The translations under genes and the position numbers were made by a program. Positions 5,079 to 5,185 of a DNA stretch of 5,185 nucleotides are shown one piece after another. This DNA comes from Spirosoma fluviale (GTDB taxonomy: Bacteria > Bacteroidota > Bacteroidia > Cytophagales > Spirosomataceae). The stretch's first letter is position 1. Each line of letters begins with the position of its first letter. The stretch is taken from NCBI GenBank assembly GCA_945860325.1, contig CAMARL010000145.1, forward strand, positions 1 through 5,185. The letters are read 5' to 3'. The notes below the pieces were generated by a model that saw only the letters and a program-made list of their open reading frames with translations, had not been told where the DNA came from and did no database searches.

Positions 5079-5185
5079 ATTCTCTTTTTCACAAGTGTTT
5101 AATCTTATGCTTAAAGGTTCTTATTGAACCCTGAGGCATGGTAAAAATCGATGGTTTTTTTCTACATTAGGCTTTTTAAAAAAGC

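Noticed and set aside
5079..5185. Possible C-terminus of a minus-strand gene entering from the right (ends CLRVQ) and a GGTTC/GAACC hairpin at 5116-5130
   Set aside because: Only about 20 codons are visible and I do not recognise them; the hairpin stem is 5 bp with only a TTT after it on the minus strand. The GCTTTTT/AAAAAAGC motif at the edge is cut off. Nothing can be called.

Overview
The window looks like chromosomal DNA from a member of the Bacteroidota, probably a Cytophagales-type bacterium. The evidence is a C-terminal PorP/SprF piece (type IX secretion), an exported Gfo/Idh/MocA oxidoreductase, an exported 3-keto-disaccharide hydrolase (DUF1080), AT-rich DNA, and starts preceded by A-rich leaders instead of Shine-Dalgarno sites. 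The placement below phylum is inference.

All recognisable metabolic genes lie on the minus strand. From right to left in their reading direction: a Gfo/Idh/MocA oxidoreductase with a Tat-like signal (3140-4540), ended by a very good intrinsic terminator (3070-3100); a beheaded PorP/SprF fragment (2832-3080) touching that terminator; a scar region (about 2650-2830) with a possible plus-strand barrel-protein remnant and a plus-strand hairpin; a ChaN-like exported protein (1693-2550); a YiaK-type 2,3-diketo-L-gulonate reductase (554-1573) with a perfect 15-bp inverted repeat in its leader; and the first 114 codons of a DUF1080 protein that runs off the left edge (1-343). On the plus strand at the right, divergent from the oxidoreductase, is a small, very acidic hypothetical protein (4827-5078) with a palindrome-rich upstream region.

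The likely functional theme is sugar catabolism. In Bacteroidota, exported Gfo/Idh/MocA oxidoreductases and DUF1080 enzymes are known partners in 3-keto-glycoside processing: oxidation at C3 of a sugar, then cleavage of the glycosidic bond. YiaK handles the ascorbate-breakdown intermediate 2,3-diketogulonate. The genes are separated by ordinary intergenic gaps and a terminator, so they are neighbours rather than one operon.

I see no CRISPR array, RNA gene, complete mobile element or clearly undescribed multigene system. The most unusual signals are the secretion-gene debris between two intact genes, the inverted repeat before yiaK, and the dyad-rich region before the small acidic gene.
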